64,000 nt of DNA, taken from assembly GCF_017115045.1 (NCBI RefSeq), contig NZ_JABXKK010000050.1, positions 62,001-126,000 on the forward strand. The letters run 5' to 3'. The stretch is from Nostoc sp. NMS8. GTDB taxonomy: Bacteria > Cyanobacteriota > Cyanobacteriia > Cyanobacteriales > Nostocaceae. Shown here in pieces: positions 27,557-38,285 of the stretch. The notes beneath the pieces were generated by a model. It saw only the letters and a list, made by a program, of their open reading frames with translations, was not told the DNA's origin and did not search any database. Every line of letters starts with the position of its first letter. Positions within the stretch are counted from its first letter, which is position 1. The position numbers were made by a program, and so were the translations under genes.

Positions 27557-27902
27557 GTTTCCGCTCTTTAAGACATCGAGTCATGGTGAATTACAACTAT
27601 TAGTTAAATTAATACCTGTAAATTCACCCATTTTTAATTTTTGCCCAGATGACGCCCAATTGAAGATTTGTTGCCAATTCCCATGCCTAGTATATCGTTG
27701 GATGGTTTGACCACCCTGAAGCGCGATGAGAACTTCTACTTATGGTTGGCATTGAGATTGGCTATTGAGGGGACGGGGGGAGCCGGGAAGAAGCAAGGGG
27801 GCAGGGAGCAGGGAGCAAGGGAGAAGAGAGTTTGAGTTTTCCCCTCCGCCCCCCGCACCCCGCCCCTCTGCCTCTTTTCAATGCCCCATGCCCTATGCCC
27901 AT
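27557..27902. repeat. Intergenic region with G-rich/C-rich palindromic repeat
   Basis: 346 bp between ndhA and gltA with no gene. From about 27770 to 27875 it holds a GGGGGCAGGGAGCAGGGAG-type run followed by a C-rich run (CCGCCCCCCGCACC, CTCTGCCTCTT). The same family recurs at 46733-46922 and inside the kinase gene at 60630-60797. The ndhA promoter should lie in the right-hand AT-rich half (27557-27700). Confidence 0.6.
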
Positions 27903-29039
27903 TTACCGTTTGTCAATGGGAGTATAAGTAATTTCGTGCAGACCGTTGTAAACTTGGGTAGGACGGAAAATCCGGTTTTCTGCTAGTTGTTCTTTCCAGT
28001 GGGCTAGCCAACCGGCAACACGTGCGATCGCAAATATTGGTGTAAACAAGTCTGTAGGAATACCCATCTTTCTATACACCAAACCGGAGTAAAAGTCAAT
28101 ATTTGGATAAATCCCTTTGCTACCGAGTTTTTCCTCTACCACTAGTTCCATTTCTTGAGCAATGTCATAGAACTTGTCATGGCCAAACTTCTCAAACAAT
28201 TGCTCTGCAAGATTTTGTAAAATTATGGCTCGTGGGTCTTTTACTTTATACACACGATGTCCAAAGCCCATAATCTTAGATTTACTTTGCAGACAGTCCT
28301 CTATGTAGGGACGGACATTTTCTACAGAGCCAATTTTTTCCAACATCTGAATTACTTCTTCATTGGCTCCACCATGCAGAGGCCCACCCAAAGTTCCCAC
28401 AGCACTTGCAACCACCGCGTAAGGATCAGTCAAGGTGGAAGCTGTCACTCTGGCACTGAAAGTAGAAGCATTCATTGTATGCTCGACTTGAAGTATCAAG
28501 CAGATATCAAAAATCCGCGCCATGAGAGGATCGGGTTCTCGCTCATCGAGCATGTATAGAAAGTTGGCGGAATAGTCTAAGTCATCACGGGGACGCACGG
28601 GATCGTTGCCTTTCCGCATCAGTTGGAAGGCTGCTACCATTGTGGGAATGGTTGCTATCAGACGCACCACTGAATCTCGAATGTAGACAGGATTATGTAA
28701 ATCTCGGAGCGAATAAAACAAACCTAAAGCCGCAGCAGAGGCTTGTAGGGCATCCATTGGGTGGCCGCTTTCTGGAAAGCATTTCATCATGTCCCGAATG
28801 CGGTATTTTATCCGCCGGTGGTAACGAACTTCATGCTCAAATGTTTCCAGTTCTTCCTTGCTTGGCAGTTTACCCCAGATTAAGAGATAAGCAGTTTCTA
28901 GAAATGTACTTTTTTCTGCTAATTCTTCAATCCTAATGCCACGATATTCTAGTATTCCCTTTTGCCCATCAACATAGCTGATACTTGATTGGGCGGCGGG
29001 AATGCCTTCTAAACCAGGCTTGTATTCGCACACCATCAT
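27903..29039 (-). CDS. gltA: Citrate synthase
   Basis: Condenses acetyl-CoA and oxaloacetate. The 378-residue length fits the shorter, type I-like citrate synthase of Gram-positives and cyanobacteria. Active-site elements are visible: LQVEHTMNASTF (first His), KIMGFGHRVYKVKDPRA (second His and Arg) and YPNIDFYSGLVY (catalytic Asp). GTLGGPLHGGANEEV is the conserved glycine-rich loop. It begins MMVCEYKPGLEG, and either of the two Met could start. In Nostocales it feeds 2-oxoglutarate for nitrogen assimilation. Confidence 0.96.
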   Translation of the reverse strand: MMVCEYKPGLEGIPAAQSSISYVDGQKGILEYRGIRIEELAEKSTFLETAYLLIWGKLPSKEELETFEHEVRYHRRIKYRIRDMMKCFPESGHPMDALQASAAALGLFYSLRDLHNPVYIRDSVVRLIATIPTMVAAFQLMRKGNDPVRPRDDLDYSANFLYMLDEREPDPLMARIFDICLILQVEHTMNASTFSARVTASTLTDPYAVVASAVGTLGGPLHGGANEEVIQMLEKIGSVENVRPYIEDCLQSKSKIMGFGHRVYKVKDPRAIILQNLAEQLFEKFGHDKFYDIAQEMELVVEEKLGSKGIYPNIDFYSGLVYRKMGIPTDLFTPIFAIARVAGWLAHWKEQLAENRIFRPTQVYNGLHEITYTPIDKR

Positions 29040-29147
29040 GGCAACACCATTTGCTTTGTGAAATATCTGATCAAGTTAACTTACCAGAAATTTATTGCCG
29101 CCATAACAGTAGCCGTTCTAACAACAATCGAAAATGTTGAAAAACTG

Positions 29148-29642
29148 TTATAGCAGGTACTTGGGTGGTGTCAACCAAAACATCTGACTCCGACCCAGAG
29201 GAGAACCTGTTTCTGGTAGTTTTATCCCAATCATACCTGCTTTTTTCAAGACTAAGCTTGCTTTGGCTTCTCCCCACAGCAGAATTTCTGCCCAATTGCT
29301 CAAACTAGGTTCGTGTCCAACCAGCGCCAGTTGGGTATTTTGGGAATAATTTTTTGGTTCTAACCAGTCTTTGAGCCAACTAGAAATTTGACCATCGGGC
29401 GCGAGGTGGCTAGATTCCTCGAATTGAGAGCTTAGTTTTTCTGCTACGAGGATTTCAGCCGTTTGGCGGGCCCGCACTAAGGGACTAGTGAGAATTAAAT
29501 CAAAGTTTAAACCTAATTTAACAAGTTTTTGGGCAACTTTCTCAGCTTTTTGCCTTCCTTCTTTGGTTAAGCTGCGTTCCTCATCCTTGATGTTTAATCC
29601 CTTGTCTTCGGCGATGCCATGACGAATTAAATATAGTTCCAT
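29148..29642 (-). CDS. sixA: Phosphohistidine phosphatase SixA-like
   Basis: 164 residues of the histidine phosphatase (phosphoglycerate-mutase) branch. The catalytic LIRHGIAED is at residues 4-12, RARQTAEIL is the second conserved Arg region, and the later His is in ALVGHEPSLSNW. It removes phosphate from His residues of HPt or PTS-like proteins; the target here is unknown. It ends 108 bp downstream of the gltA start on the same strand. Confidence 0.9.
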   Translation of the reverse strand: MELYLIRHGIAEDKGLNIKDEERSLTKEGRQKAEKVAQKLVKLGLNFDLILTSPLVRARQTAEILVAEKLSSQFEESSHLAPDGQISSWLKDWLEPKNYSQNTQLALVGHEPSLSNWAEILLWGEAKASLVLKKAGMIGIKLPETGSPLGRSQMFWLTPPKYLL

Positions 29643-29899
29643 ACTTTTAGTTTTGTTAGCGTAGCCTGTGCTGAGTTATTAGTTACGCTTGTGTTATTGA
29701 TCTATCTTAATCTTAATCATCATTACGTATTCGTGAATCTACCATCTGTCTGATGTAGTAAAGTGTTAGGCGTTTAACATGTTATGGATACGAGTAAAAT
29801 GATAGTTGAGTTAGTCATGTGACTTTGACCACTCATTGGGTCACAAGCCCCTAAATTTATTTATGAAAAAAACAAAATATTTTTTAAAGGGACTCGCCA

Positions 29900-30012
29900 T
29901 GCTGTGAAAAAATACGTCCAAGTTTTCAATCCCCTGGTTTTAACTATGGGGTTGTACTCAGCACGGGCTAAACGCCCCGCTTCCGCTAACAGCACTACTG
30001 AAGCTGCATAAA
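29900..30012 (-). repeat. Possible relic of an IS200/IS605-type end
   Basis: Within the 490-bp gap before groEL, an imperfect hairpin CAATCCCC...GGGGTTG (29927-29954) is followed by CACGGGCTAAACGCCCCGC and CTTCCGCTAACAGCAC. From memory, this resembles sequences next to TnpB elements in Nostoc. No transposase is present. Low certainty. Confidence 0.3.
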
Positions 30013-30074
30013 AGCGGCTTGGTAATCTTCCATTTCGTTATTTTATCGTTTGAAACATCTGAATCTTGATATAA

Positions 30075-30111
30075 AAAAATAGCCGCCTCCACAAGGGAAG
30101 CAGCTATTTTT
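30075..30111 (-). terminator. Rho-independent terminator of groESL
   Basis: Stem AAAAATAGC / GCTATTTTT with inner pairs between GCCTCC and GGGAAG. The T run lies on the minus strand. It starts about 22 bp after the groEL stop. Confidence 0.85.
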
Positions 30112-30133
30112 ACAAACACGGGATTACAAAGTA

Positions 30134-31777
<1,644 letters not shown>

Positions 31778-31795
31778 CTAAATCCAGGGATTAGG

Positions 31796-31913
31796 TCAAT
31801 TTTTTCTTGAATTGGGTATTGGGCACTGGGCATTGGGCATGGGGCATAGGGCATTGTCTTTATTTTTGACATTACCTGTTCCCTGTTCCCTATTCCCTGT
31901 TCCCTATTCCCCA
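31796..31913. repeat. Short tandem repeats between groES and groEL
   Basis: TGGGCAT-like units (31811-31855) are followed by CTGTTCCCTATTCC-like units (31878-31912). The groES-groEL spacer is stretched to 142 bp by this STRR-type tract. Confidence 0.65.
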
Positions 31914-32225
31914 CTAGATAACAACTGCTAAAATATCTTTTTCAGAAAGCAGTACATATTCTTCGGTGCCGAGCTTGATGTCAGTGCCGGCGTACTTGGA
32001 GTACAACACCTTATCGCCGACTTTAATTTCCAATTCCTGACGGCTACCGTCTTCATTACGCTTGCCAGGGCCAAGGGCGACTACTTCCCCAACCTGGGGC
32101 TTTTCCTTGGCTGTGTCGGGCAAATACAGACCACCTGCGGTCTTTTCCTCAGAAGCGTTCACTTTTACGAAAACGCGATCGCTTAGAGGTTTAACTGTAG
32201 AAACGCTTAGAGATAAAGCTGCCAT
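31914..32225 (-). CDS. groES: Co-chaperonin GroES (10 kDa)
   Basis: Caps the GroEL ring. It has 103 residues, the standard length. [34 protein letters not shown] contains the mobile loop, and [23 protein letters not shown] C-terminal strands follow. A GGAG ribosome binding site lies before ATG 32225. First gene of the operon, under the CIRCE element. Confidence 0.98.
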   Translation of the reverse strand: MAALSLSVSTVKPLSDRVFVKVNASEEKTAGGLYLPDTAKEKPQVGEVVALGPGKRNEDGSRQELEIKVGDKVLYSKYAGTDIKLGTEEYVLLSEKDILAVVI

Positions 32226-32243
32226 AATTATTTTCTCCAGAGT

Positions 32244-32270
32244 TTAGCACTCTCAACTCCTGAGTGCTAA
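32244..32270 (-). promoter_or_regulatory. CIRCE operator (HrcA site)
   Basis: A perfect inverted repeat TTAGCACTC - 9 bp - GAGTGCTAA, 19 bp upstream of the groES start. This is the binding site of the heat-shock repressor HrcA. Confidence 0.95.
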
Positions 32271-32619
32271 TTTACCTAAAAGTAGAGTCCAATAGCAAGA
32301 ATCCCTTGAGTACGGGTTCCCGAACTAGAGGGTCATAAATGTACTTAAGTATAAATGCTTAATTATTTCTACCTTTCAGGTTTTGTTCTGTAAGCTACGA
32401 AGAGAGTAGAGAGTGGGGAGTAGAGAAGAGGAAACAGGGGAGCAGGGAGCAGAAGGAGAAAATATTACTTTATTATTTCCCTCATCCCCCAATCCCCAAT
32501 TTTCAAAGCTTGGAAAAGGGATCTGCTCGATGAGTAACAACACAGCGATCCAGTCCAGGCATCAAATCCCAAAACCACTAAACCTCTAGAACATAAAACC
32601 CTAAGTAATTATGTAGAAA

Positions 32620-32985
32620 GTTTAGAAATTGCAAAAAATCTGCAACACATTTTTATTTGTGCTGACCAGACAATTGTTAATTTCTACTCAAAACGAGCTA
32701 GTCTGGAATCCTGGGAATGCTTAAAAAGCGACTTAAACAGTTCAAACTCAATGAGCCGCATACTAGAGTTATGCCATTTGCGTCTTTAGAACAAAAGCCA
32801 ACTGCTTGCGTGTTTCTTGTTCTAGACTCATAATGGTGGTTTACACTGATGGTGTCGCCAAGTAAACCCGGAAGTTACCTTGCGGATGATCCAAGAACAC
32901 TGAATAGGCAATAAGGTGGTAAAAGAATATGCGTTTTTAACCCATCCTTTGCCAAAAACTTCCCTAGTTTCTTGTGAACTCCTTA
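32620..32985 (+). pseudogene. Decayed (2Fe-2S) ferredoxin gene
   Basis: Three pieces in shifted frames line up with the cyanobacterial thioredoxin-like 2Fe-2S ferredoxin family. Piece 1 (about 32646-32770) reads HIFICADQTIVNFYSKRASL, then ESWECLKSDL. Piece 2 (about 32785-32867) reads VFRTKANCLRVSCSRLIMVV, then YTDGV. Piece 3 (about 32870-32985) reads NPEVTLRMIQEH, stop, IGNKVVKEYAFLTHPLP. At least two frameshifts and several stops separate them. The usual CC ligand pair after DQTVPK is replaced by FY. The comparison with intact family members is from memory; the collinear order of three matching pieces makes it convincing. Confidence 0.75.
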
Positions 32986-33325
32986 TAGAGGCTTAACAAT
33001 CGAAGGATATGTTATGGCAGTAAGCTTAAAGAAAGTGCGGGTTGATTTTGAGGTAGGGTCATCTTTAAGCCAATACTTAACTTGTAAGTCAGAAGGATTA
33101 TTATTTTATCAGTGTTTTTTACCCCGCCCCTTTCAATGCGATATATAATAGCGCATTATAGATACTACTGCTATACGTATCCTTGCTGGACTTTTGCTAT
33201 CGAGCTACTAGTCTGTTGAAAGTGTTCGGCATTTTTGAGACTTCGAGACAGCAAAGGCAAGTTAAGTAGGAAAAAGGACAACATCTCGAATAACCCACAA
33301 TAGAGGATAAATATTCAAGACTTTG

Positions 33326-34003
33326 ATGGACCGAAGCGCGACAAGTGCCACTGCTATGAAAGAGCCCAGCATGAAAGATCACAAACGACTTCTATTGATT
33401 GATGATGACCCTAACCTCATCTTGCTGGTGAAGGATTACTTAGAATTCCGGGGATACGAAGTCATCACCGCCGAAAATGGACGTGAAGCTCTGGAAATTT
33501 TAGAGCAAGATGTTCCAGACATGATCATCTGCGATGTGATGATGCCGGAAATGGACGGATATACTTTTGTGGAACAAGTCCGGCAAAACGAACGCACCAG
33601 TTGGATTCCGGTTCTTTTCCTTTCAGCTAAGGGACAAAGTGCAGACCGAGTTAAGGGTCTGAATAAAGGTGCTGATGTTTATATGGTCAAGCCCTTTGAA
33701 CCAGAAGAACTCGTAGCCCAAGTTGAATCCTCGTTGAAACAAACTATCCGTTGGAAAGAACACCAAGCAAAAGGAGGCGAAAACGGTTCCCGTATCCAGG
33801 TTCCCTTCGATGTCCAGTTAACCCCAACTGAACTGAAAGTAGTTCAGTTTGTTGCTAGAGGTTTAGCTAACCGTGAAATTGCTGAAGAACTAAATGTTAG
33901 TCAGCGCACGGTTGAAAGTCATGTGTCCAATATGTTGGGCAAAACCAATCTCCACAACCGCACTGAATTAGCGCGGTGGGCGATTGAAAATCAAATGGCT
34001 TAA
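33326..34003 (+). CDS. LuxR/NarL-type response regulator
   Basis: 225 residues from ATG 33326; in-frame ATG codons at 33356 and 33371 are also possible, since family members often begin near KRLLLIDDDPN. The receiver has D70 in IICDVMMPEMDG, and LSAKGQSADRVKG and YMVKPFEPEELV complete it. The C-terminal HTH is LTPTELKVVQFVARGLANREIAEELNVSQRTVESHVSNML-like (cut into blocks: GLANREIAEELNVSQRTVES). It resembles the Ycf29/Rre1 group of stress regulators, which in other cyanobacteria act on heat-shock genes. It lies near groESL, but orthology is not certain. A DNA-binding transcription factor. Confidence 0.88.
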   Translation: MDRSATSATAMKEPSMKDHKRLLLIDDDPNLILLVKDYLEFRGYEVITAENGREALEILEQDVPDMIICDVMMPEMDGYTFVEQVRQNERTSWIPVLFLSAKGQSADRVKGLNKGADVYMVKPFEPEELVAQVESSLKQTIRWKEHQAKGGENGSRIQVPFDVQLTPTELKVVQFVARGLANREIAEELNVSQRTVESHVSNMLGKTNLHNRTELARWAIENQMA

Positions 34004-34021
34004 ACAAAGTTAAGAGTTAAA

Positions 34022-34068
34022 AGTTAGGAGTTACGAATTATGAATTTTTTAACTTCTAACTCCTAACT
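34022..34068. terminator. Hairpin after the response regulator
   Basis: AGTTAGGAGTT (34022-34032) pairs with AACTCCTAACT (34058-34068), 19 bp after the stop. There is a T run in the loop and no strong T tract after it. It may be a repeat serving as a bidirectional terminator between convergent genes. Confidence 0.5.
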
Positions 34069-34106
34069 CATAACTAAATCTACCAACCATCTTCTTCAGG
34101 GCTGGA

Positions 34107-34388
34107 TTAGTGCAAAACTTCTAAATCCAGTTCATCCAGGTAAGTTAGGGCGCTTTCAATTTGGGAAACAGTACCTCGCAGTTCCAGATCGAAGCAGCTA
34201 TATTGTGGCACGTTTGCGCTTACCTGAGCATCAGCAATAATGACTGTGATGCCATATTGAGAAACCAGTCGTGAAATGACTGGTTCCTCATGCAAGTCTT
34301 TAGGAATGCGAACCTGGATGCGAGTTTGGGTGCGTCTATTATCTAAAATATTAGTATTAGATTTTACTTGCTTATTTGGAATTGCCAT
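34107..34388 (-). CDS. NIL-domain protein
   Basis: 93 residues. After a polar N terminus, TRIQVRIPKDLHEEPVISRL, QYGITVIIADAQVS and FDLELRGTVSQIESALTYLDE make up a ferredoxin-like beta-alpha-beta NIL fold. That fold is known as a substrate-sensing domain at the C terminus of methionine ABC ATPases and in 4Fe-4S proteins. Free-standing copies are common in cyanobacteria, with unknown roles, perhaps small-ligand binding. Single gene, convergent with the response regulator. Confidence 0.8.
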   Translation of the reverse strand: MAIPNKQVKSNTNILDNRRTQTRIQVRIPKDLHEEPVISRLVSQYGITVIIADAQVSANVPQYSCFDLELRGTVSQIESALTYLDELDLEVLH

Positions 34389-34560
34389 TGTAGCTTCCTA
34401 TTCGACTTCTTGGGTGAGGGTTTAGCTTTGGATGATTTCTTTTAACACTAGCGTTACTTATCCTATGCACGCAAATGGTAGCAAATGATTCATAATTCAT
34501 CATGAAGGTTAGATGATATTAATTATGGATTCCTATAAACAAGTGCGATCGTATCTAATA

Positions 34561-34670
34561 CAATACGGTTTGGTTAAGGTTTTTTGATAAAAATTATAGA
34601 GCGCAAAGATGCGATAAATTATTGTAGAGACGGCGATTCATCGCGTCTCTTGTCTTAACCAAATAGTATT
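34561..34670. mobile_element. MITE-like element with rRNA-free palindromic core
   Basis: Inverted ends ATACGGTTTGGTTAAG (34563-34578) and CTTAACCAAATAGTAT (34654-34669) share 13 of 16 positions. The core GTAGAGACGGCGATTCATCG (34624 onward) is shared with the element at 1823-1925. It lies in the 407-bp gap between the NIL gene and the kinase remnant. A decayed partner (GACGGCGATTTATCGCG, then TCGAACCGTATTG) lies at 35583-35637. Confidence 0.6.
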
Positions 34671-34795
34671 AGCATCTAATGGATTCTGTATTTATTAAAA
34701 CAGAATTCAGCATTCTTCTTTAGAAACTTATAAGTTAAATTTTGTTAGAAGATAAATCAACGCCCTAAAAAATAATTCTCCGGTGAAGTCTTAAT

Positions 34796-35229
34796 TTAAG
34801 TGTCGCTTTTATGATTAACAGCTAATGCTATTGGAATTTCAATTGCAAATTCAGTTCCATAGCCAAATTCAGACTTTAGCTGGATATTGCCCTGATGTTT
34901 CTCAATAATTTGATGGCTAATTGCTAAACCTAGTCCCGTTGCTTTGTTGATAGGTTTAATTGTAAAGAAAGGCTCAAATATCTTGCTTTGAATCTCCGCA
35001 TCTATTCCATCACCGTTATCTCTGAATGTAATTATCACTGTTTCTAATTCAGTTACTTCAGTTTTAATAACTATTTGCTTTTGGATCTGATTATCTAGCT
35101 TTAGTAAAGCATCAATGCTATTACTAAGGATATTCATGAATACTTGGTTTAGTTGTGCTGGATAACATTGAACTGGTGGGAGATTTCCATATTTTTTAAT
35201 AATTTCAATTTTTGGGTGTAGCCGATGAT
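34796..35229 (-). pseudogene. C-terminal histidine kinase remnant
   Basis: The frame enters at about 35229 without a start (LNHRLHPKIEIIKKYG, then LPPVQCYPAQLNQVF). It continues through the N box MNILSNSIDALL, G1 FRDNGDGID, F box IFEPFFTI and G2 KATGLGLAISHQIIEKH to the end at 34796. The H-box and sensor are missing. An internal Met at 35137 gives an apparent 113-residue frame, but that would start inside the N box. It is joined to a truncated receiver gene, see the next entry. Confidence 0.85.
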
Positions 35230-35574
35230 TTAAGCTTCTTCTTTACTGGATAGCATGACGATCGGAATATCACGAGTTACTGGATGAGAGCGAAACCAAC
35301 GCAGTAACATTAATCCATCGATATTTGGCATAATCATATCCAAAAAGATCACCGTTGGTTCTATGGCGATCGCATCTTGAATAGCTTTAGCTGGATTACT
35401 TGTGTAGTGAAGGGAAATATCTGTTTCTGTCGCAACCATCCGACGGAAGGCTTCGCCGATAATTACCTGATCGTCAATTAGTAGAAGCCTGACTGTGGAT
35501 ATTTTGGCTTTGGCATCCAGAATAAATGGCGCAGCTTGTGGAGTTTGTGGTTGACTCCAGTTTGGCGATAACAA
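35230..35574 (-). pseudogene. N-terminal receiver remnant (WspR-like REC)
   Basis: ATG 35574. VRLLLIDDQVIIGEAFRRMV and IFLDMIMPNIDG (phosphoacceptor Asp present) belong to the receiver of WspR-type REC-GGDEF proteins. It breaks off at IPIVMLSSKEEA, before the conserved Lys loop, and meets a stop at 35230-35232. The next base begins the kinase remnant in another frame. An internal deletion has joined the 5' part of one gene to the 3' part of a different one. No GGDEF domain remains. Confidence 0.82.
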
Positions 35575-35582
35575 TAATCAAT

Positions 35583-35637
35583 CCTTCGTCCTGACGGCGA
35601 TTTATCGCGTTTTTTGGCTTAATCGAACCGTATTGAG
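35583..35637. repeat. Degenerate copy of the palindromic core repeat
   Basis: CTGACGGCGATTTATCGCG and CTTAATCGAACCGTATTG match one core and one end of the element at 34561-34670. Confidence 0.45.
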
Positions 35638-35696
35638 CGCAGACAGACTTGGTTTTTGTCGACGCGATTTTTAATCCCCTTGTTTATTTAATCAAA

Positions 35697-37088
35697 CTAA
35701 AACTCAGCACTTTGCGGTGTACGCGGGAAGGGAATCACATCACGAATATTTCCCATACCAGTCATAAATTGCACGAGTCGTTCAAAACCTAGTCCAAAAC
35801 CAGCGTGAGGGACAGTACCATAACGACGCAAATCAAGATACCACCACAAGTCTTCTGGGTTTAATCCTTGCGCTAACACACGGCGTTCTAATACTTCTAA
35901 ACGTTCTTCGCGCTGGGAACCGCCGACAATTTCGCCAATTTTCGGTGCGAGAATATCCATTGCACGGACGGTTTTTTCATCGTCGTTCAAACGCATATAA
36001 AATGCTTTGATTTGCCCTGGATAATCTGTAACAATTACTGGCTTTTTAAACTGTTGTTCAGCTAGATAGCGTTCGTGTTCTGATTGTAAATCTAAACCCC
36101 AACTCACAGGATATTCAAATTTAACATCAGCTTTTTCTAAAAGTTTGATCGCTTCCGTATAAGTTAAGCGTTCAAACTGATTATTAATAATATTTTCGGC
36201 TGTGGACAACACAGATTTATCAATGCGTTCATTGAAAAATTCCATATCTTCTGGGCAAGTTTCCAACACATATTTAAAAATGTGCTTGAGAAACGCTTCA
36301 GCCAAATCCATATCGCCTTCTAGATCGCAAAAAGCCATTTCTGGCTCAACCATCCAAAATTCTGCTAAGTGGCGGGAGGTGTTGGAATTTTCTGCACGGA
36401 AGGTAGGGCCAAAGGTGTAGACGTTAGAAAACGCCATCGCCATGACTTCCGCTTCCAACTGGCCGCTAACTGTTAAATATGTGGGTTTAGCAAAAAAGTC
36501 TTGGCTGTAATCTACTGCTTGGTTTTCTGTACGGGGAATATTCTTTAAATCTAAACTGGTAACGCTAAACAGTTCGCCCGCACCCTCGCAATCGCTAGCA
36601 GTGATGATGGGGGTGTGTACCCACAAAAAGCCTCTTTCTTGGAAAAATTGGTGAATTGCTGTCGAACAAGCATTTCTGACGCGAAAAACTGCACCAAAGG
36701 AATTAGTCCGCGATCGCAAATGTCCAATGGTTCGCAGAAACTCAAAGGAATGCCGTTTCTTTTGCAGGGGATATGTATCGGGATCAGCTTCACCGTAAAC
36801 TTTCACTGACTCGGCTTTCAACTCAATTCGCTGTCCTTTACCCAGAGAAGCCACTAGTACCCCTGTCGCTTCCACAGCCGCACCTGTATTCAATTTTTTC
36901 AAGATAGCTTCGTAATCTGGCAAATCCTGATTGATGACGACTTGCAAATTAGCTAGTGATGAGCCGTCATTGACTTCAATAAAAGCAAACCCTTTAGACT
37001 CACGTTTTGTTCGCACCCAGCCTTGCACTTGGATGGACTCATCAGGTTGGCCACTTCGCAATATTTCTGCAATCCGTCGATTTACCAT
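35697..37088 (-). CDS. asnS: Asparaginyl-tRNA synthetase
   Basis: Class IIb synthetase of 463 residues. The OB-fold anticodon domain (residues 1-110) opens [20 protein letters not shown]. The catalytic domain shows motif 2 [22 protein letters not shown] and motif 3 [16 protein letters not shown]. AsnRS is told from AspRS by this short, insertion-free form and by VPHAGFGLG near the end. Charges tRNA-Asn in the cytoplasm. It starts three bases from the end of the upstream small gene, so probably the two form an operon. Confidence 0.96.
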   Translation of the reverse strand: MVNRRIAEILRSGQPDESIQVQGWVRTKRESKGFAFIEVNDGSSLANLQVVINQDLPDYEAILKKLNTGAAVEATGVLVASLGKGQRIELKAESVKVYGEADPDTYPLQKKRHSFEFLRTIGHLRSRTNSFGAVFRVRNACSTAIHQFFQERGFLWVHTPIITASDCEGAGELFSVTSLDLKNIPRTENQAVDYSQDFFAKPTYLTVSGQLEAEVMAMAFSNVYTFGPTFRAENSNTSRHLAEFWMVEPEMAFCDLEGDMDLAEAFLKHIFKYVLETCPEDMEFFNERIDKSVLSTAENIINNQFERLTYTEAIKLLEKADVKFEYPVSWGLDLQSEHERYLAEQQFKKPVIVTDYPGQIKAFYMRLNDDEKTVRAMDILAPKIGEIVGGSQREERLEVLERRVLAQGLNPEDLWWYLDLRRYGTVPHAGFGLGFERLVQFMTGMGNIRDVIPFPRTPQSAEF

Positions 37089-37090
37089 AT

Positions 37091-37453
37091 TTACCCAGCA
37101 TAAGACTTTAATATCCAGCCTATGATAACGCCCATTCCACCAAAGCGGACTATTTGCCAGAAAGGTTTTTTGAGGCTACGCCAAGAAAATAATTGGCTTT
37201 CTAAGTTTAGTTCTAGCCTTTCCAACTGCTGTTGAATGTGCCGTAACTCTGCTTTGATTTCTGGTGTCTGAGATTTATTGTGCTTTAGTTGATCCCGGCG
37301 CTGTTGCCATTGTGCCTGTTGTTGGCGATCGCGTTGCACTTGCTCGTAACGTTCTCTTAAGGATAGGAGCGATCGCTCTACTTCCTCTAATTCTTGTTCA
37401 AAATCCGGTTCGGGATTTTCTGCTGACGGCTGCGATTGTTTTGGCGGCTTCAT
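37091..37453 (-). CDS. Coiled-coil protein with C-terminal membrane helix, unknown
   Basis: 120 residues. The N-terminal two thirds are a long charged coiled coil ([37 protein letters not shown] heptads). The end is a single hydrophobic helix ([17 protein letters not shown]). I recognise it only as a conserved cyanobacterial type without known role. It directly precedes asnS and is divergent from the small gene at 37498. Confidence 0.7.
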   Translation of the reverse strand: MKPPKQSQPSAENPEPDFEQELEEVERSLLSLRERYEQVQRDRQQQAQWQQRRDQLKHNKSQTPEIKAELRHIQQQLERLELNLESQLFSWRSLKKPFWQIVRFGGMGVIIGWILKSYAG

Positions 37454-37497
37454 TTACAAGTAGTAAAGTAGAAGTAAATGCAAATGTGCCAATAGTT

Positions 37498-37773
37498 ATG
37501 TCCCAATCTACCCAGCTGCCGAAAACCAGTCAACTGAATGAACTTAGTACTCTGGAACTAGCTCAAGCCCTGATGGAAAGACTGAGCATTTCCCCTAACG
37601 ATTGGCATCGCCTCAAGTCTAACCGCAATTCCCGCGCTAATGAACAAGTGGCAGCAGCTATTGTCTATCTTTTAAAGAATCAGCCACAAGAAGCTCAAGC
37701 GAGATTAGAACAGGCAATTGGTTGGTTAGATCGCTCCATTTCTGCCCCTCCCTGTCCAACTCACGGTAAGTAG
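37498..37773 (+). CDS. Small conserved cyanobacterial protein (DUF6439-like)
   Basis: 91 residues from ATG 37498; the longer open frame to 37264 runs antisense to the coiled-coil gene. It is all-helical and soluble: LSTLELAQALMERLSISPND, then AAAIVYLLKNQPQEAQARLEQAIGWLDRSI. The end PCPTHGK is conserved in the family as I recall it. DUF6439 is my best guess; function unknown. It is divergent from the coiled-coil gene with only 44 bp between. Confidence 0.7.
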   Translation: MSQSTQLPKTSQLNELSTLELAQALMERLSISPNDWHRLKSNRNSRANEQVAAAIVYLLKNQPQEAQARLEQAIGWLDRSISAPPCPTHGK

Positions 37774-37835
37774 GGAATGGGGAATAGGGAATAGTTAGTA
37801 AGAAACAACTAATCAATAACTTTCCCACTCCCCTC

Positions 37836-38285
37836 TTATCGCCGCAGAGATAGTCCCCGGCGATTTTCCATTTGTTTACAAAGCCTCAATTCTGTGCCTT
37901 TGCGGTTCCACTGCACCTGATCAAAAATTTGATGCAGAAGACATAAACCACGACCATTTTCTGACTCATCTGGTGGAAGATAGTCTGTTGGTTCTTCATT
38001 AGTAGTAGATGAAGGAGTAAAACCACTACCCTGGTCTGAGATTATCCACCAATATTGATTATCTATTACGGAAAAACGAACTACAACTGTTTTGCTTGGA
38101 TCGAGATTATTGCCATGTTTAGCTGCATTTACTAGGGCTTCTTGAAGTCCTAGCCGCAGTTCTGCTTGTAATTTTGCTGGAATTTCTGCCAACAATAAAT
38201 CTAATATAGGACAAAGGTAGAGGGTTGAGGCAAAACTAATAGTGCCCCAATAACGTCCAACTGGACGGAGTGAAATAGTAATCAC
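37836..38285 (-). CDS. Anti-sigma-factor-type ATP-binding protein (RsbW-like)
   Basis: 149 residues, GTG start at 38285. It is an HATPase_c_2 (GHKL) single-domain protein. N box: ELRLGLQEALVNAAKHGNN. G1: IISDQGSGFTPS. G2: ENGRGLCLLHQIFD. It has no HisKA domain, which separates it from sensor kinases. Such proteins phosphorylate anti-sigma antagonists and hold sigma factors or other partners in partner-switching systems. No antagonist or PP2C gene is adjacent, so its partner is unknown. Confidence 0.85.
   Translation of the reverse strand: MITISLRPVGRYWGTISFASTLYLCPILDLLLAEIPAKLQAELRLGLQEALVNAAKHGNNLDPSKTVVVRFSVIDNQYWWIISDQGSGFTPSSTTNEEPTDYLPPDESENGRGLCLLHQIFDQVQWNRKGTELRLCKQMENRRGLSLRR

Noticed and set aside
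33014..33148. 44-codon frame MAVSLKKVRVDFEVGSSLSQ... after the ferredoxin remnant
   Set aside because: Clean start, but no recognised homologue and no support beyond being open.
37264..37497. N-terminal extension of the small gene at 37498
   Set aside because: It is antisense to the coiled-coil gene; the family start at ATG 37498 gives the expected 91 residues.
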